DNA from: Faecalicoccus pleomorphus DSM 20574
GTDB lineage: Bacteria; Bacillota_I; Bacilli_A; Erysipelotrichales; Erysipelotrichaceae
Reading direction: 5' to 3'
DNA length: 64,000 nucleotides
Assembly: GCF_000420345.1 (NCBI RefSeq)
Contig: NZ_ATUT01000002.1
Coordinates: 1 to 64,000, forward strand
Below are positions 53,550 to 62,327 of the stretch, piece by piece. The position numbers were made by a program, and so were the translations under genes. Numbering within the stretch: position 1 is the stretch's first letter; each line of letters begins with the position of its first letter. The notes under the pieces were generated by a model. The model did not search any database. It worked only from the letters and a program-made list of their open reading frames with translations, and had not been told where the DNA came from.

Positions 53550-54281
53550 ATGTTCTATTTTATCGTTGGTGGTATCCTTTTGATTTTAGGCTGTCTTTGT
53601 TTCGTTAAAAAAGCCGACTTCTTATTTTTACGCCATCGATCCATGGAAGATTTTGAAAAAGAATATGATGTAAACAGTGCCAGACAGATTACCGGCCTCA
53701 GCATGTTGATACTGGGATGTTCTTTTGTATTAGCAGGTTTGTATCCATCTACACTGCCTCTTTTGGTGATGGGTGCCTTGATCGCCGTTCTTGTCCAAAA
53801 GATCGGATTGGATCGTTATGCCAGTTATCAGGGCTTTCTAAAAACATCAACTTCAACGAAGAAAGCGGCAAAACCGCTGTTGAAGGGTTCAACGCTGTTT
53901 ACAATTGTTGTTCTGATATGCAGTGCTTTTGTGATGTTTATGGGCAGTATCGATGTTGAAATGAACGAGAAGGATATTCATCTGTCTGCCACATTGACAC
54001 CCTCTAAAACGATAGAATATAAAAATATCAAATCGGTTGCGCAAAAAGAGGATTTCGAATTTGGAAATCGGTCATTTGGTGTCGGCAATTCAAAAATTTC
54101 CTCAGGAAAATTTAGAAACGATACGTTGGGAAATTATGACCTATATGCCTATGCAAACAATACCAATGTGATCATTATTAATACAAAAGACGGCTATGTG
54201 GTCTTTAATCAGGAAGATACAAAAAAGACGGATGCGATGTTTGATAAACTGAAGGAAAAATTGGAAGAAAGTCAGTCTTAA
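53550..54281 (+). CDS. DUF3784-type membrane protein with PH-like C-terminus
   Basis: 243 aa. The first helix and the block DFEKEYDVNSARQITGLSML, followed by another helix, fit the DUF3784 family. A third helix (about residues 112-132) leads to a C-terminal beta-rich domain (EKDIHLSATLTPSKTIEYKN, FRNDTLGNYDLYAYAN) that looks like a bacterial PH domain. Behind GGAGGA, last gene of the PadR operon. Function unknown. Confidence 0.8.
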   Translation: MFYFIVGGILLILGCLCFVKKADFLFLRHRSMEDFEKEYDVNSARQITGLSMLILGCSFVLAGLYPSTLPLLVMGALIAVLVQKIGLDRYASYQGFLKTSTSTKKAAKPLLKGSTLFTIVVLICSAFVMFMGSIDVEMNEKDIHLSATLTPSKTIEYKNIKSVAQKEDFEFGNRSFGVGNSKISSGKFRNDTLGNYDLYAYANNTNVIIINTKDGYVVFNQEDTKKTDAMFDKLKEKLEESQS

Positions 54282-54301
54282 ATGATTTTTTTGCCGATTT
54301 G

Positions 54302-54360
54302 GACAGAAAACAAACAGAGTTTTCCAGTTCTATTTTTTTCGAAAGTTGGCGTGTTATACT
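54302..54360 (+). promoter_or_regulatory. promoter and conserved upstream box of repeat RNA, copy 3
   Basis: Box GACAGAA...TTCCAG (54302-54327), 5 bases, TTTTTT in the -35 position (54333-54338), 16-nt spacer, TATACT (54355-54360). All distances equal those of copies 1 and 2. The -35 is poor, so the distal box may matter more here. Confidence 0.55.
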
Positions 54361-54365
54361 ACAAG

Positions 54366-54578
54366 TGAACAAAGGGATGATAACTTAGAAATAGGATCTA
54401 AGTTACATAGAAAGATCCATTGGTCCTTAAGGTAAAGAAAAAATAGTAAAACAAAGAAGACATCCTTAGAAAAAGGGTGAAGAGAAAAAAGGACAATGGA
54501 AAAGGAAAAAGAACTTCAAGAGATACCAAAGAAAAAGAAAAAATAGAAGGTGATGGATCTCATTGGAGTTCTTTTCTT
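54366..54578 (+). ncRNA. putative structured small RNA, copy 3 (divergent)
   Basis: Begins with the shared AACAAAGG and P1 hairpin (TAACTTAGA/TCTAAGTTA). The middle differs from copies 1 and 2: TCCATT and GTCC (54416-54426) pair with GGAC and AATGGA (54491-54500), a helix with one bulged base. The 3' end is a terminator stem AAAAGAACT (54507-54515)/AGTTCTTTT (54567-54575). The overall plan is kept while sequence has diverged. The glutamate racemase gene follows 80 bases later but has its own promoter. Confidence 0.5.
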
Positions 54579-54627
54579 ATGTATAGTGAAGATAGAATGC
54601 TTTTCATACAGCGTTCTTTTTATTTTA

Positions 54628-54636
54628 TGGTATAAT
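54628..54636 (+). promoter_or_regulatory. extended -10 promoter for murI
   Basis: TGGTATAAT gives an extended -10 (TGn) with a consensus hexamer. No clear -35 is seen at 17 bases. It lies 22 bases upstream of the start codon. Confidence 0.5.
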
Positions 54637-54658
54637 TTTGCGCATGGAGGAATCTGAA

Positions 54659-55435
54659 ATGCAAGCAGAAAGTCCAATTGGTATTTTTGATTCAGGTTTA
54701 GGCGGTATCAGTGTACTACATACAATACACCAGATGATGCCGGGTGAAGATTTGATCTATATAGGAGATTCAAAATATAATCCTTATGGGATAAAGACAA
54801 AGGAAGAGATTACCGAACGCTGCCTAAAAATTTGTGATGCGTTTATGGAATTAGGATGCAAGGCTATCGTGATTGCCTGTAATACCGCAACCAGTGCATG
54901 TGTGCCTTTGTTGCGAGAGAAGTATCCAATCGATATCATTGGTATGGAGCCGGCCTTAAAGGTTGCCTGTTCTTTAGGTGAAAAACAACGGATCGCAGTT
55001 TGGGCAACTTCATTTACCTTAAAAGAAGAAAAATTTGCCAATTTGATGCATCGCTTTGATCAAGAGCATCAGATTGATCGTATCCCTTGTCCCGATCTGG
55101 TAGAACTGGTAGAAAAAGATCAATTAGGTGATACAAAAAAAGTAAAGGATACATTAAACTTCTATATCCAAAAGGATCAGGGTGAATCTTTAGACAGTAT
55201 TGTTCTAGGGTGCACACACTTCATCTTCTATAAAAAAATGTTGCGTCAATTATTGCCGGATTCGGTTCAAATCGTGGATGGCAATGAAGGAACTGCAGCA
55301 CACTTAAAGGATCTGCTGGGACAAAAGCAGCTTTTATCGAATAAAAAAACGGGGAAAGTAGAAATCAAAAATACATTGGAAGAGAAAGTAGAATATTCAA
55401 AGAAACTATTTCAAAGATTGGAGGAATGTAAATGA
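54659..55435 (+). CDS. murI: glutamate racemase
   Basis: 258 aa. Supplies D-glutamate for peptidoglycan. IGIFDSGLGGISVLH carries the first catalytic region, followed by GDSKYNPYG, IACNTATSACVP with one catalytic Cys and VLGCTHFIFYKKM with the other. The ATG at 54659 is correctly spaced from GGAGGAA. Two earlier in-frame ATGs are closer to or inside the ribosome binding site. ATGA overlap with the M18 peptidase gene. Confidence 0.93.
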   Translation: MQAESPIGIFDSGLGGISVLHTIHQMMPGEDLIYIGDSKYNPYGIKTKEEITERCLKICDAFMELGCKAIVIACNTATSACVPLLREKYPIDIIGMEPALKVACSLGEKQRIAVWATSFTLKEEKFANLMHRFDQEHQIDRIPCPDLVELVEKDQLGDTKKVKDTLNFYIQKDQGESLDSIVLGCTHFIFYKKMLRQLLPDSVQIVDGNEGTAAHLKDLLGQKQLLSNKKTGKVEIKNTLEEKVEYSKKLFQRLEECK

Positions 55436-56808
55436 AAAGCGCGTGGCTGCAGTACAATGAAAATGAAAAACAAAATGTTTTTTCTTTTAACGAGCAGTAT
55501 ATGAAGATGATTTCTAAGGCAAAAACCGAACGATTGTTTATTTCCGAGGCCATTGCCTTAGCCAAGGCAAAGGGCTATCAGGATATTCAGGATGTCATTG
55601 AAAACCAGAAAGAGCTAAAGCCGGGTGACAAAGTGTATGTGAATATGATGAACAAGTCTATGGCTTTAATGAATATCGGTACGGATCCTTTAGAAAAGGG
55701 ATTGAATATCTTAGGAGCTCATGTGGACTCACCTAGACTGGATGTAAAGCCAAATCCATTATATGAAGATGGAGGGTTGGCTTTATTAGATCTTCATTAC
55801 TATGGAGGCATTAAAAAGTATCAGTGGGTAACGGTACCTTTGGCATTGATGGGTGTAGTCTGTTTAAAAGATGGAACGACCAAAGAAATTTCCATCGGAA
55901 CCAAAGAAAACGATCCGGTATTCGTAGTCAGCGATCTATTGATCCATTTAAGCCAGGAGCGTATGAAAGAAAATGCATCCAATGTGATTCCGGGAGAAAA
56001 CTTGAATGTGACATTTGGCAACATTCCGGTAGCGGATGAAGAAAAAGAGGCTATTAAGAAAAATTGTCTGGCGATCTTAAAAAATCAATATGGCATTGAG
56101 GAAGAAGACTTTTTCAGCGCTGAGTTGGAATTTGTGCCGGCCGGTCCGGCTAGAAGCTGCGGCTTGGATTCCAGTATGGTGATCGGTTATGGACAGGATG
56201 ATCGTGTTTGTGCCTATACTTCCCTCATGGCACAATTAGATTGTGAAAGCGTCAAACGAACCAGTGTGACCTTATTGGTGGATAAAGAAGAAGTGGGATC
56301 GCAGGGAGCAACCGGTATGCATTCTCAATTCTTTGAAAACTTTGTTCGTGAGATCTTATATGCGATGGGATATAAAGATGAAAGAACACTCAAACGCACC
56401 TTACAGAATTCTACGATGTTGTCAAGTGATGTGGCCGCCGCACACGATCCAAACTATCCGGAAGCCAGTTCACCAAACAATCAGGCATATTTAGGCTGTG
56501 GTGTTGCGTTGTTGAAGTATGTAGGAGCGCGAGGAAAAAGCGGCAGCAACGATGCCAATGCGGAATACATGGCGCATTTAAGAAACATCATGGATCAAAA
56601 TCATGTAAAGATCCAATATGTCGAATTAGGAAAAGTGGATTTAGGCGGTGGTGGAACGATTGCCTATATCTTAGCTAATTATGGTATGCAGGTCGTAGAT
56701 TTCGGTGTACCAGTATTAAATATGCATTCACCTTTTGAAGTCAGCTCCAAAGCAGACGTCTATGAAGCCTATAAAGGCTATAAAGCATTTTTACAAAACA
56801 TGAACTAG
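55432..56808 (+). CDS. M18 family aminopeptidase
   Basis: 458 aa metalloaminopeptidase that removes N-terminal residues from peptides in the cytoplasm. LGAHVDSPRLDVKPNPLYED holds the first metal His-x-Asp. DKEEVGSQGATGMHSQF holds the catalytic Glu pair, SSDVAAAHDPNYPE a further ligand and VLNMHSPFEV the last His. Start overlaps the murI stop (ATGA), so the pair is coupled although the functions are not obviously linked. Confidence 0.92.
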   Translation: MKSAWLQYNENEKQNVFSFNEQYMKMISKAKTERLFISEAIALAKAKGYQDIQDVIENQKELKPGDKVYVNMMNKSMALMNIGTDPLEKGLNILGAHVDSPRLDVKPNPLYEDGGLALLDLHYYGGIKKYQWVTVPLALMGVVCLKDGTTKEISIGTKENDPVFVVSDLLIHLSQERMKENASNVIPGENLNVTFGNIPVADEEKEAIKKNCLAILKNQYGIEEEDFFSAELEFVPAGPARSCGLDSSMVIGYGQDDRVCAYTSLMAQLDCESVKRTSVTLLVDKEEVGSQGATGMHSQFFENFVREILYAMGYKDERTLKRTLQNSTMLSSDVAAAHDPNYPEASSPNNQAYLGCGVALLKYVGARGKSGSNDANAEYMAHLRNIMDQNHVKIQYVELGKVDLGGGGTIAYILANYGMQVVDFGVPVLNMHSPFEVSSKADVYEAYKGYKAFLQNMN

Positions 56809-56831
56809 AATAAAGATGGAGGGACAGTTTT

Positions 56832-57704
56832 ATGGCAATGTGGGATACGATATATTGTGAATTATGCGAAAAGATCATCACTGATGGTAAAAGAGTTGAG
56901 AATCGTACAGGAATTGATACGATCAAGGTGCCCAGTGCACACTTTCAACTGGATGTAGGAAAAGAGTTTCCCATTTTGACCACAAAGCAGTTGTTCATTC
57001 GTCAGGCTGTCTTGGAAATGTTGTGGATCTATCAGGCACAGTCGAACGATGTTCGCTGGCTGCAGGAAAGAAATGTGCATATCTGGGATTTATGGGAGAT
57101 CAACGAGAACGGGGACTGGTGTGATGAAAAGACCGGTGCCGTGTTAAAGCATTTTGATCCTTCGTTTGCCCATACCATTGGAACGGCCTACGGTTATATC
57201 GTTAAGAAAATGGGCTTGATGGATAAGTTAATATATTCTTTGAAAAACGATGTGAATGATCGTCGTCGTGTGATGTCTTTATGGCAGGATGAATACTTAG
57301 ATACAGCGGTATTGCCAAGTTGTGTCTGGTCCAGTGAATGGGATATTACCGATGGCGTACTGAATGCCTGGGTGCATCAAAGAAGTTGTGATGTACCACT
57401 GGGACTTCCTTTTAATGTGACACAATATGCGGTTTTATTGTGCATGCTGGCGCAGGTATGTGGCTTAAAGCCGGGAACGATCGACTGGTCCATCAAAGAT
57501 GCGCATATTTATGTCAATCAGATTGATGGAATCAAGGAACAGATCGAGCGTTATGAAACCAAAGGCAGCTTATCAGCACCTACGCTCTGGTTAAATCCGG
57601 AAATTGATGATTTCTATGCCTTTGATGCATCAAAGGATATCAAGGATATTCGTTTAGAAAACTATGAGCATATGGGAAAGATTCGTTTCCCATTGGCACA
57701 ATAG
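56832..57704 (+). CDS. thyA: thymidylate synthase
   Basis: 290 aa. Methylates dUMP to dTMP with methylene-THF. RTGIDTIKVPSAHFQLDVG near the N-terminus, the nucleophile Cys in LPSCVWSSEW (more often LPPCH), then QRSCDVPLGLPFNVTQYA and IKDAHIYVNQIDGI. Length and blocks match ThyA rather than the flavin-dependent ThyX. Ribosome binding site TGGAGGG. The dihydrofolate reductase gene follows at once, the common pair. Confidence 0.95.
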   Translation: MAMWDTIYCELCEKIITDGKRVENRTGIDTIKVPSAHFQLDVGKEFPILTTKQLFIRQAVLEMLWIYQAQSNDVRWLQERNVHIWDLWEINENGDWCDEKTGAVLKHFDPSFAHTIGTAYGYIVKKMGLMDKLIYSLKNDVNDRRRVMSLWQDEYLDTAVLPSCVWSSEWDITDGVLNAWVHQRSCDVPLGLPFNVTQYAVLLCMLAQVCGLKPGTIDWSIKDAHIYVNQIDGIKEQIERYETKGSLSAPTLWLNPEIDDFYAFDASKDIKDIRLENYEHMGKIRFPLAQ

Positions 57705-57713
57705 GAGAAGAAT

Positions 57714-58211
57714 ATGAAATTAACTGAAATCGCAGCCATTGGCAAAAATCGAGAGTTGGGAAAAGACAATCAACTGATTTGGCATTTTCCCCAGGATCTA
57801 AAGTTTTTCAAAGAACAGACAAAAGGGCATACTATCGTGATGGGGCGGAAGACTTTTGAATCTTTACCGGGCATGTTACCAAAAAGACATCATATCGTGA
57901 TTTCAAAGTCTGGTGCTAAATTTCCGGAAGAAGTGGAAGTGTTTTCTTCCATCGATGCATTTGTGGATGCCTATCAAACAAAAGAGGAAGAAATCTTTGT
58001 GATTGGTGGGGCCACGATCTATAAACAAATGTTAAGCCTGTGTCACCGCTTGATTTTGACGGAAATCAATCAAAGCTATGATGCCGATGTGTTCTTTCCC
58101 GAATTTGATAAAAATCTGTATCATAAACAGATCTTAAATGACATCATGGAAAATGGCGTACATTATCAACATGTTGAATATCGTTTAAAGTCGGAAACTA
58201 CCCGGGACTAA
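57714..58211 (+). CDS. folA: dihydrofolate reductase
   Basis: 165 aa. Regenerates tetrahydrofolate used up by ThyA. IAAIGKNRELGKDNQLIWHF, DLKFFKEQTKGHTIVMGRKT and FVIGGATIYKQML are the canonical DHFR blocks; the catalytic acid is the Asp of DLKFF. It starts 9 bases after thyA. Its stop codon lies inside the loop of the terminator that closes the operon. Confidence 0.95.
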   Translation: MKLTEIAAIGKNRELGKDNQLIWHFPQDLKFFKEQTKGHTIVMGRKTFESLPGMLPKRHHIVISKSGAKFPEEVEVFSSIDAFVDAYQTKEEEIFVIGGATIYKQMLSLCHRLILTEINQSYDADVFFPEFDKNLYHKQILNDIMENGVHYQHVEYRLKSETTRD

Positions 58212-58241
58212 GTGCTTGGAAGGATCCGACTTTTCTTTTTG
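58187..58241 (+). terminator. terminator overlapping the 3' end of folA
   Basis: AAAGTCGGA (58187-58195, still within folA) pairs with TCCGACTTT (58225-58233) and is followed by a T-rich tail. Confidence 0.7.
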
Positions 58242-58284
58242 TTCAAAAAACCTATAGATAAAATAAAAAATATGGGCATAGTAT

Positions 58285-58314
58285 TTGAAATCGCTTACAA
58301 AAGTGTCATAATAG
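58285..58314 (+). promoter_or_regulatory. promoter with overlapping perfect cre site
   Basis: TTGAAA (58285-58290), 18-nt spacer, TAATAG (58309-58314). The sequence TGAAATCGCTTACA (58286-58299) fits the cre consensus TGWNANCGNTNWCA at every position and overlaps the -35, so CcpA binding should block transcription of the acyl-CoA dehydrogenase/flavodiiron operon when sugar is plentiful. Confidence 0.7.
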
Positions 58315-58337
58315 AAATAGTAAATAAGGAGGAAATT

Positions 58338-60245
58338 ATGCTTTTTACAACAACTTCAGAGCACGAACAGATTCGTAAAGCTGTTCGAGAATTTGCGGAA
58401 ACGGAAATTAAGCCCATAGCTTTTAGCTTAGATCAAAATAATGAATTTCCGGAAGAGCAGATTCGAAAATTTGGTGAAATGGGATTTATGGGATTGCCAT
58501 ATCCGACAGAATATGGTGGTGCCGGCAAAGATGTGATCAGCTATGCGATTGCGGTGGAAGAATTATCACGTGTTGATGGGGGAACTGGTGTTATTTTATC
58601 CGCTCATGTATCGCTAGGGACTTTCCCGATTGCCCATTTTGGAAATGAAGAACAAAAGAAAAAATATTTGGTTCCTTTGGCAAAAGGAGAAAAACTGGCT
58701 GCCTTTGGATTGACGGAACCCAATGCGGGAAGTGATGCTTCGGGGACAGAAACGACTGCAGAGTGGAATGGTGACGGCTATATTCTCAATGGGAATAAAA
58801 TTTTTATCACCAATGCACCTAAAGCCGATGTGTATGTGGTCTTTGCGGTAACTGATAAAGATAAGGGGACACATGGCATCAGCGCTTTTATCGTTGAAAA
58901 AGGATGGGAAGGATTTACCTTTGGCGATCATTATGACAAATTAGGTATCCGTTCTTCTTCGACAGCTGAGCTTCGTTTTAATAATGTATTTGTACCAAAA
59001 GAAAATTTACTGGGAAAAGAGGGTGAAGGCTTCAAGATTGCCATGATGACATTAGATGGCGGTCGTATTGGTATTGCGGCACAGGCTTTAGGAATTGCCC
59101 AGGGGGCTTATGAAGCGGCTGTTGAATATGCTAAAGAACGTGTGCAGTTTGGGCGACCTATTGCCAGCCAGCAGGCCATTTCTTTTAAGATTGCCGACAT
59201 GGCTACCAAGATTCGCTGTGCCCGATTCTTAGTGTACAGTGCTGCAGAGTTAAAGGAAGCACATGAACCTTACGGTAAAGAAAGCGCAATGGCCAAGATG
59301 TATGCTTCAGATATTGCCCTGGAAGTTGTAAACGATGCCGTGCAGATTTTTGGCGGTACAGGATACTTAAAGGGTATGGATGTAGAACGTATGTATCGTG
59401 ATGCCAAGATCACGACCATCTATGAGGGTACGAATGAAATTCAGCGCATCGTCATCGCATCCCATATCTTGCCGCGAAAAAAAGATAAGAAAAAAGCTCG
59501 CGCAGCCCTAAAAGCCAATGTAGGCATTACCGGCGTAAGAAAGAATCAGATTTTTGAAGGAACGCCGCAGGAACAAGTTGATCAGCTGGTAGCAGCTTTA
59601 AAGAAAGATGGATATGATTTTACACAAGGTATAGCGATCGATACACCAATCGTTGATGCCGAACGTGTTGTCAGTGCCGGTAAAGGTATCGGACCTAAAG
59701 AAAATATGAAATTGATTGAAGACCTTGCAAAAAATGCAGGAGCTGCCATCGGCTCCAGCCGTCCGGTTGCCGAAAGTCTTCGCTATCTGCCATTAGAACG
59801 ATATGTAGGTATGTCCGGTCAAAAATTCCACGGCAACCTTTATATCGCCTGTGGTATTTCCGGGGCTTCTCAGCATTTAAAAGGTATTGTCGATGCGACG
59901 ACGATTGTTGCGATCAATACGGATCCAAAAGCGCACATCTTTAAGAATGCCGATTATGGCATCGTAGGTGATGTAGAAGTCATCTTGCCACTGTTATCCA
60001 AAGCTCTGGATACCGGAGAAAAGAAACCGGCTCCACCTATGGTTAAAATGAGACGTCCGTTCTTTAAGAAGAGCGCACCGGAATACAAGCGCTACGTATG
60101 TTTGGGCTGTGGTCATGAATATGATCAGGCTTATGGAGATCCGGAAGGTGGTATTGATCCGGGTACACCATTCAACAAGCTTCCGGAAGATTGGATTTGT
60201 CCAAAATGCGGCGAAGGAAAAGAAAGCTATATCGAAGAGGAGTAG
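58338..60245 (+). CDS. acyl-CoA dehydrogenase - EtfA FAD domain - rubredoxin fusion
   Basis: 635 aa. Residues 1 to about 380 are a short-chain acyl-CoA dehydrogenase (GLTEPNAGSDASGTET, QIFGGTGYLKGMDVERMYRD, catalytic Glu in IYEGTNEIQR). Residues about 430-560 match the C-terminal FAD domain of electron transfer flavoprotein alpha (GAAIGSSRPVAESLRYLP, YIACGISGASQHLKGI, AINTDPKAHIFKNADYGIVG). The last 55 residues are rubredoxin (YVCLGCGHEYD, WICPKCGEG). Electrons can thus run from acyl-CoA through two flavins to an iron centre within one chain. No EtfB is encoded nearby. The start at 58338 follows AAGGAGG. The flavodiiron gene follows 9 bases later and is the likely acceptor. Confidence 0.92.
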   Translation: MLFTTTSEHEQIRKAVREFAETEIKPIAFSLDQNNEFPEEQIRKFGEMGFMGLPYPTEYGGAGKDVISYAIAVEELSRVDGGTGVILSAHVSLGTFPIAHFGNEEQKKKYLVPLAKGEKLAAFGLTEPNAGSDASGTETTAEWNGDGYILNGNKIFITNAPKADVYVVFAVTDKDKGTHGISAFIVEKGWEGFTFGDHYDKLGIRSSSTAELRFNNVFVPKENLLGKEGEGFKIAMMTLDGGRIGIAAQALGIAQGAYEAAVEYAKERVQFGRPIASQQAISFKIADMATKIRCARFLVYSAAELKEAHEPYGKESAMAKMYASDIALEVVNDAVQIFGGTGYLKGMDVERMYRDAKITTIYEGTNEIQRIVIASHILPRKKDKKKARAALKANVGITGVRKNQIFEGTPQEQVDQLVAALKKDGYDFTQGIAIDTPIVDAERVVSAGKGIGPKENMKLIEDLAKNAGAAIGSSRPVAESLRYLPLERYVGMSGQKFHGNLYIACGISGASQHLKGIVDATTIVAINTDPKAHIFKNADYGIVGDVEVILPLLSKALDTGEKKPAPPMVKMRRPFFKKSAPEYKRYVCLGCGHEYDQAYGDPEGGIDPGTPFNKLPEDWICPKCGEGKESYIEEE

Positions 60246-60254
60246 GAGTCATAT

Positions 60255-61469
60255 ATGTATAATGTAAGAAAAATTGTAGATGATTTATATTGGGTTGGAG
60301 GAAGCGACCATCGTTTGGAATTGTTTGAAAACATTCATCCGATTCCGGATGGCGTATCCTATAACGCCTATGTCTTATTAGATGAAAAAACAGTTTTATT
60401 TGATACTGTGGACTGGTCGATTTGCCGTCAGTTTTTGGAAAATTTGGAGCATGTATTAAACGGTAGAGATTTGGATTATGTGATCATTAACCATATGGAA
60501 CCAGATCATGCTGCCAGCATGGAAGAAGTTTTGTTACGCTATCCAAATGCCAAAGTTATTTCTACTGAAAAATCCATTATGATGATGTATCAGTTTGGTT
60601 TTAATGTAGAAGGAAGAACCGAAACGGTAGCCGAAGGGGACAGCCGCTGCTTTGGAAAGCATACAATTGCCTTTGTCGATGCCCAAATGGTGCATTGGCC
60701 GGAAGCCATGGTTAGTTATGATACCAGCAATGGTGTTCTATTTTCAGCTGATGCCTTTGGAAGCTTTAAAGCTTTAGATGGAAAGTTGTTTGCCGATGAA
60801 GTTAATTTTGATCGTGACTGGATTGATGAAGCAAGACGCTATCTCACTAACATTGTTGGGAAATATGGACCGGAAGTCATGCATCTGATAAAGAAGGCGG
60901 GAACTTTAGATATCAAAGTGATTTGTCCATTACACGGACCGGTATGGAGAAAACCGGAAGATATTCAGTATATTTTAGGAAAATATATCAAATGGGCTAC
61001 ATACGAACCAGAGGAAAAAGGTGTTTTGATTGTCTATGCCTCCATGTATGGAAATACAGAATCGGCAGCACAGGTGCTTGCAACAAAGCTTGTGGAAAAA
61101 GGAATGACCAATGTTCGAGTTTATGATGTTTCAAAAACACACGTTTCTTATTTAGTTTCCGAAGCCTTTAAGTATTCACACATTGTGTTTGCCAGTGTAA
61201 CGTATAACTTACAGATTTATCCTGTCATGAAAGAATTCCTGGAACACTTGGCTATGTTGAATCTACAGAATCGCATTTGCGGTATTATCGAAAATGGTTC
61301 ATGGGCCCCTCAATCCGGTTCATTGATTCGTGAATTCTTAGATGATGAAATGAAACAGATGAGCATTATCAATAGCGAATTAAGTATTATCAGCTCATTA
61401 CAAGAAAAAGATCAAAGGGATATGGATTTATTTGTCGATAGCCTTTTAGATACGATGAACGAAGAGTAA
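60255..61469 (+). CDS. flavodiiron protein (A-type, oxygen/NO reductase)
   Basis: 404 aa. An N-terminal metallo-beta-lactamase domain carries the di-iron ligands: H-x-E-x-D-H in NHMEPDHAAS, a His in QMVHWPEAM, an Asp in FSADAFGSF and a His in CPLHGPVW. The flavodoxin domain begins VLIVYASMYGNTESAAQVL. Such enzymes reduce O2 to water or NO to N2O using electrons from rubredoxin. The upstream fusion protein ends in a rubredoxin domain, so the two probably form one pathway. Cotranscribed; ends at a strong terminator. Confidence 0.95.
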   Translation: MYNVRKIVDDLYWVGGSDHRLELFENIHPIPDGVSYNAYVLLDEKTVLFDTVDWSICRQFLENLEHVLNGRDLDYVIINHMEPDHAASMEEVLLRYPNAKVISTEKSIMMMYQFGFNVEGRTETVAEGDSRCFGKHTIAFVDAQMVHWPEAMVSYDTSNGVLFSADAFGSFKALDGKLFADEVNFDRDWIDEARRYLTNIVGKYGPEVMHLIKKAGTLDIKVICPLHGPVWRKPEDIQYILGKYIKWATYEPEEKGVLIVYASMYGNTESAAQVLATKLVEKGMTNVRVYDVSKTHVSYLVSEAFKYSHIVFASVTYNLQIYPVMKEFLEHLAMLNLQNRICGIIENGSWAPQSGSLIREFLDDEMKQMSIINSELSIISSLQEKDQRDMDLFVDSLLDTMNEE

Positions 61470-61500
61470 AGAAAACCTGTCAGAACAGTAATCCATACGG

Positions 61501-61538
61501 AAAAGAGGTTGTGTACGGATGCAATCTCTTTTCTTTTT
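61501..61538 (+). terminator. terminator after the flavodiiron gene
   Basis: An 11-bp stem (AAAAGAGGTTG at 61501-61511, CAATCTCTTTT at 61522-61532, one G-T pair) followed by T residues. An upstream ATCCATAC (61490-61498 region) could pair with part of the loop as an alternative fold. Confidence 0.8.
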
Positions 61539-61579
61539 AAGAAAAACACATCCGTTTACCATGGAAAAAGGAGAAGAAA

Positions 61580-62098
61580 ATGGGATTATTTAGTTTATTT
61601 GGAGGGAATTCACAAGGCACTGTGCTTGATCGTGAAAAAAGTGATGAAAATAAAAAACGCATGCGAGAAATTTTTGATGCGAAAGTAGAAAATGGTTCAC
61701 AATATCATGTTGTTTATGCGTACTCAGAAGATATCCGGGGTGCCAATTTTGCGGTCCTACGCACTGTTTCCTATCAATACCGAAGCTTTATTCTCGGGTA
61801 TAGAGACAGTGATTTGAGTCTAGTCTTACTGGAAATCAGCCCTGATTTACAACAGAGTGGAGACGCACTTTGTTATCGAGCACAAGATATGAAGAAAACA
61901 AATTTCAATAAAATGGTCAATTCCTATTATCTGCAATATGGCAGTGCTTATAAAAAAGAGTTCTTTCATGTTTTTTCCCCTAAGACCATTGATGATATTT
62001 TGAATCTGGATTGGTATGACGAAGAAATGTTTCCCTATATCGATCAAGGAGAAGAGCATAGTGGATGGACTTCCTTTTGGAATCAATTTTGTCAATAA
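61580..62098 (+). CDS. hypothetical protein
   Basis: 172 aa, not recognised. Starts MGLFSLFGGN, mixed alpha/beta composition (YHVVYAYSEDIRGANFAVLR, YRSFILGYRDSDLSLVLLEI), acidic C-terminus ending WTSFWNQFC. No signal peptide, membrane helix or known motif seen. AAAAGGAG precedes the ATG. A small membrane protein follows 13 bases later and may be cotranscribed. Confidence 0.75.
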   Translation: MGLFSLFGGNSQGTVLDREKSDENKKRMREIFDAKVENGSQYHVVYAYSEDIRGANFAVLRTVSYQYRSFILGYRDSDLSLVLLEISPDLQQSGDALCYRAQDMKKTNFNKMVNSYYLQYGSAYKKEFFHVFSPKTIDDILNLDWYDEEMFPYIDQGEEHSGWTSFWNQFCQ

Positions 62099-62111
62099 AT
62101 GAGTAAATGAT

Positions 62112-62327
62112 ATGAACATGCTGCCAAATTATATCTTGGCATTTATCCTTTTTGTCTTTTTGATCTATAGTGGTATCCACATACAAAAGGCTAAGATACA
62201 AAACACATTTCTTTATGGACTAGCCATTCTGATTACTCTGTTGTTATTGGGCATGTCACTGTATGGGATTTTCCATTCTATGTCTTTGGGACAGGTCCAA
62301 TCGATTCTGGAGAATCATTTTTCATAA
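62112..62327 (+). CDS. small two-helix membrane protein
   Basis: 71 aa with two predicted transmembrane helices (YILAFILFVFLIYSGIHI; YGLAILITLLLLGMSLYGIF) and short polar ends. No family recognised. The ribosome binding site is weak, so expression may depend on coupling to the gene 13 bases upstream. Confidence 0.6.
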   Translation: MNMLPNYILAFILFVFLIYSGIHIQKAKIQNTFLYGLAILITLLLLGMSLYGIFHSMSLGQVQSILENHFS

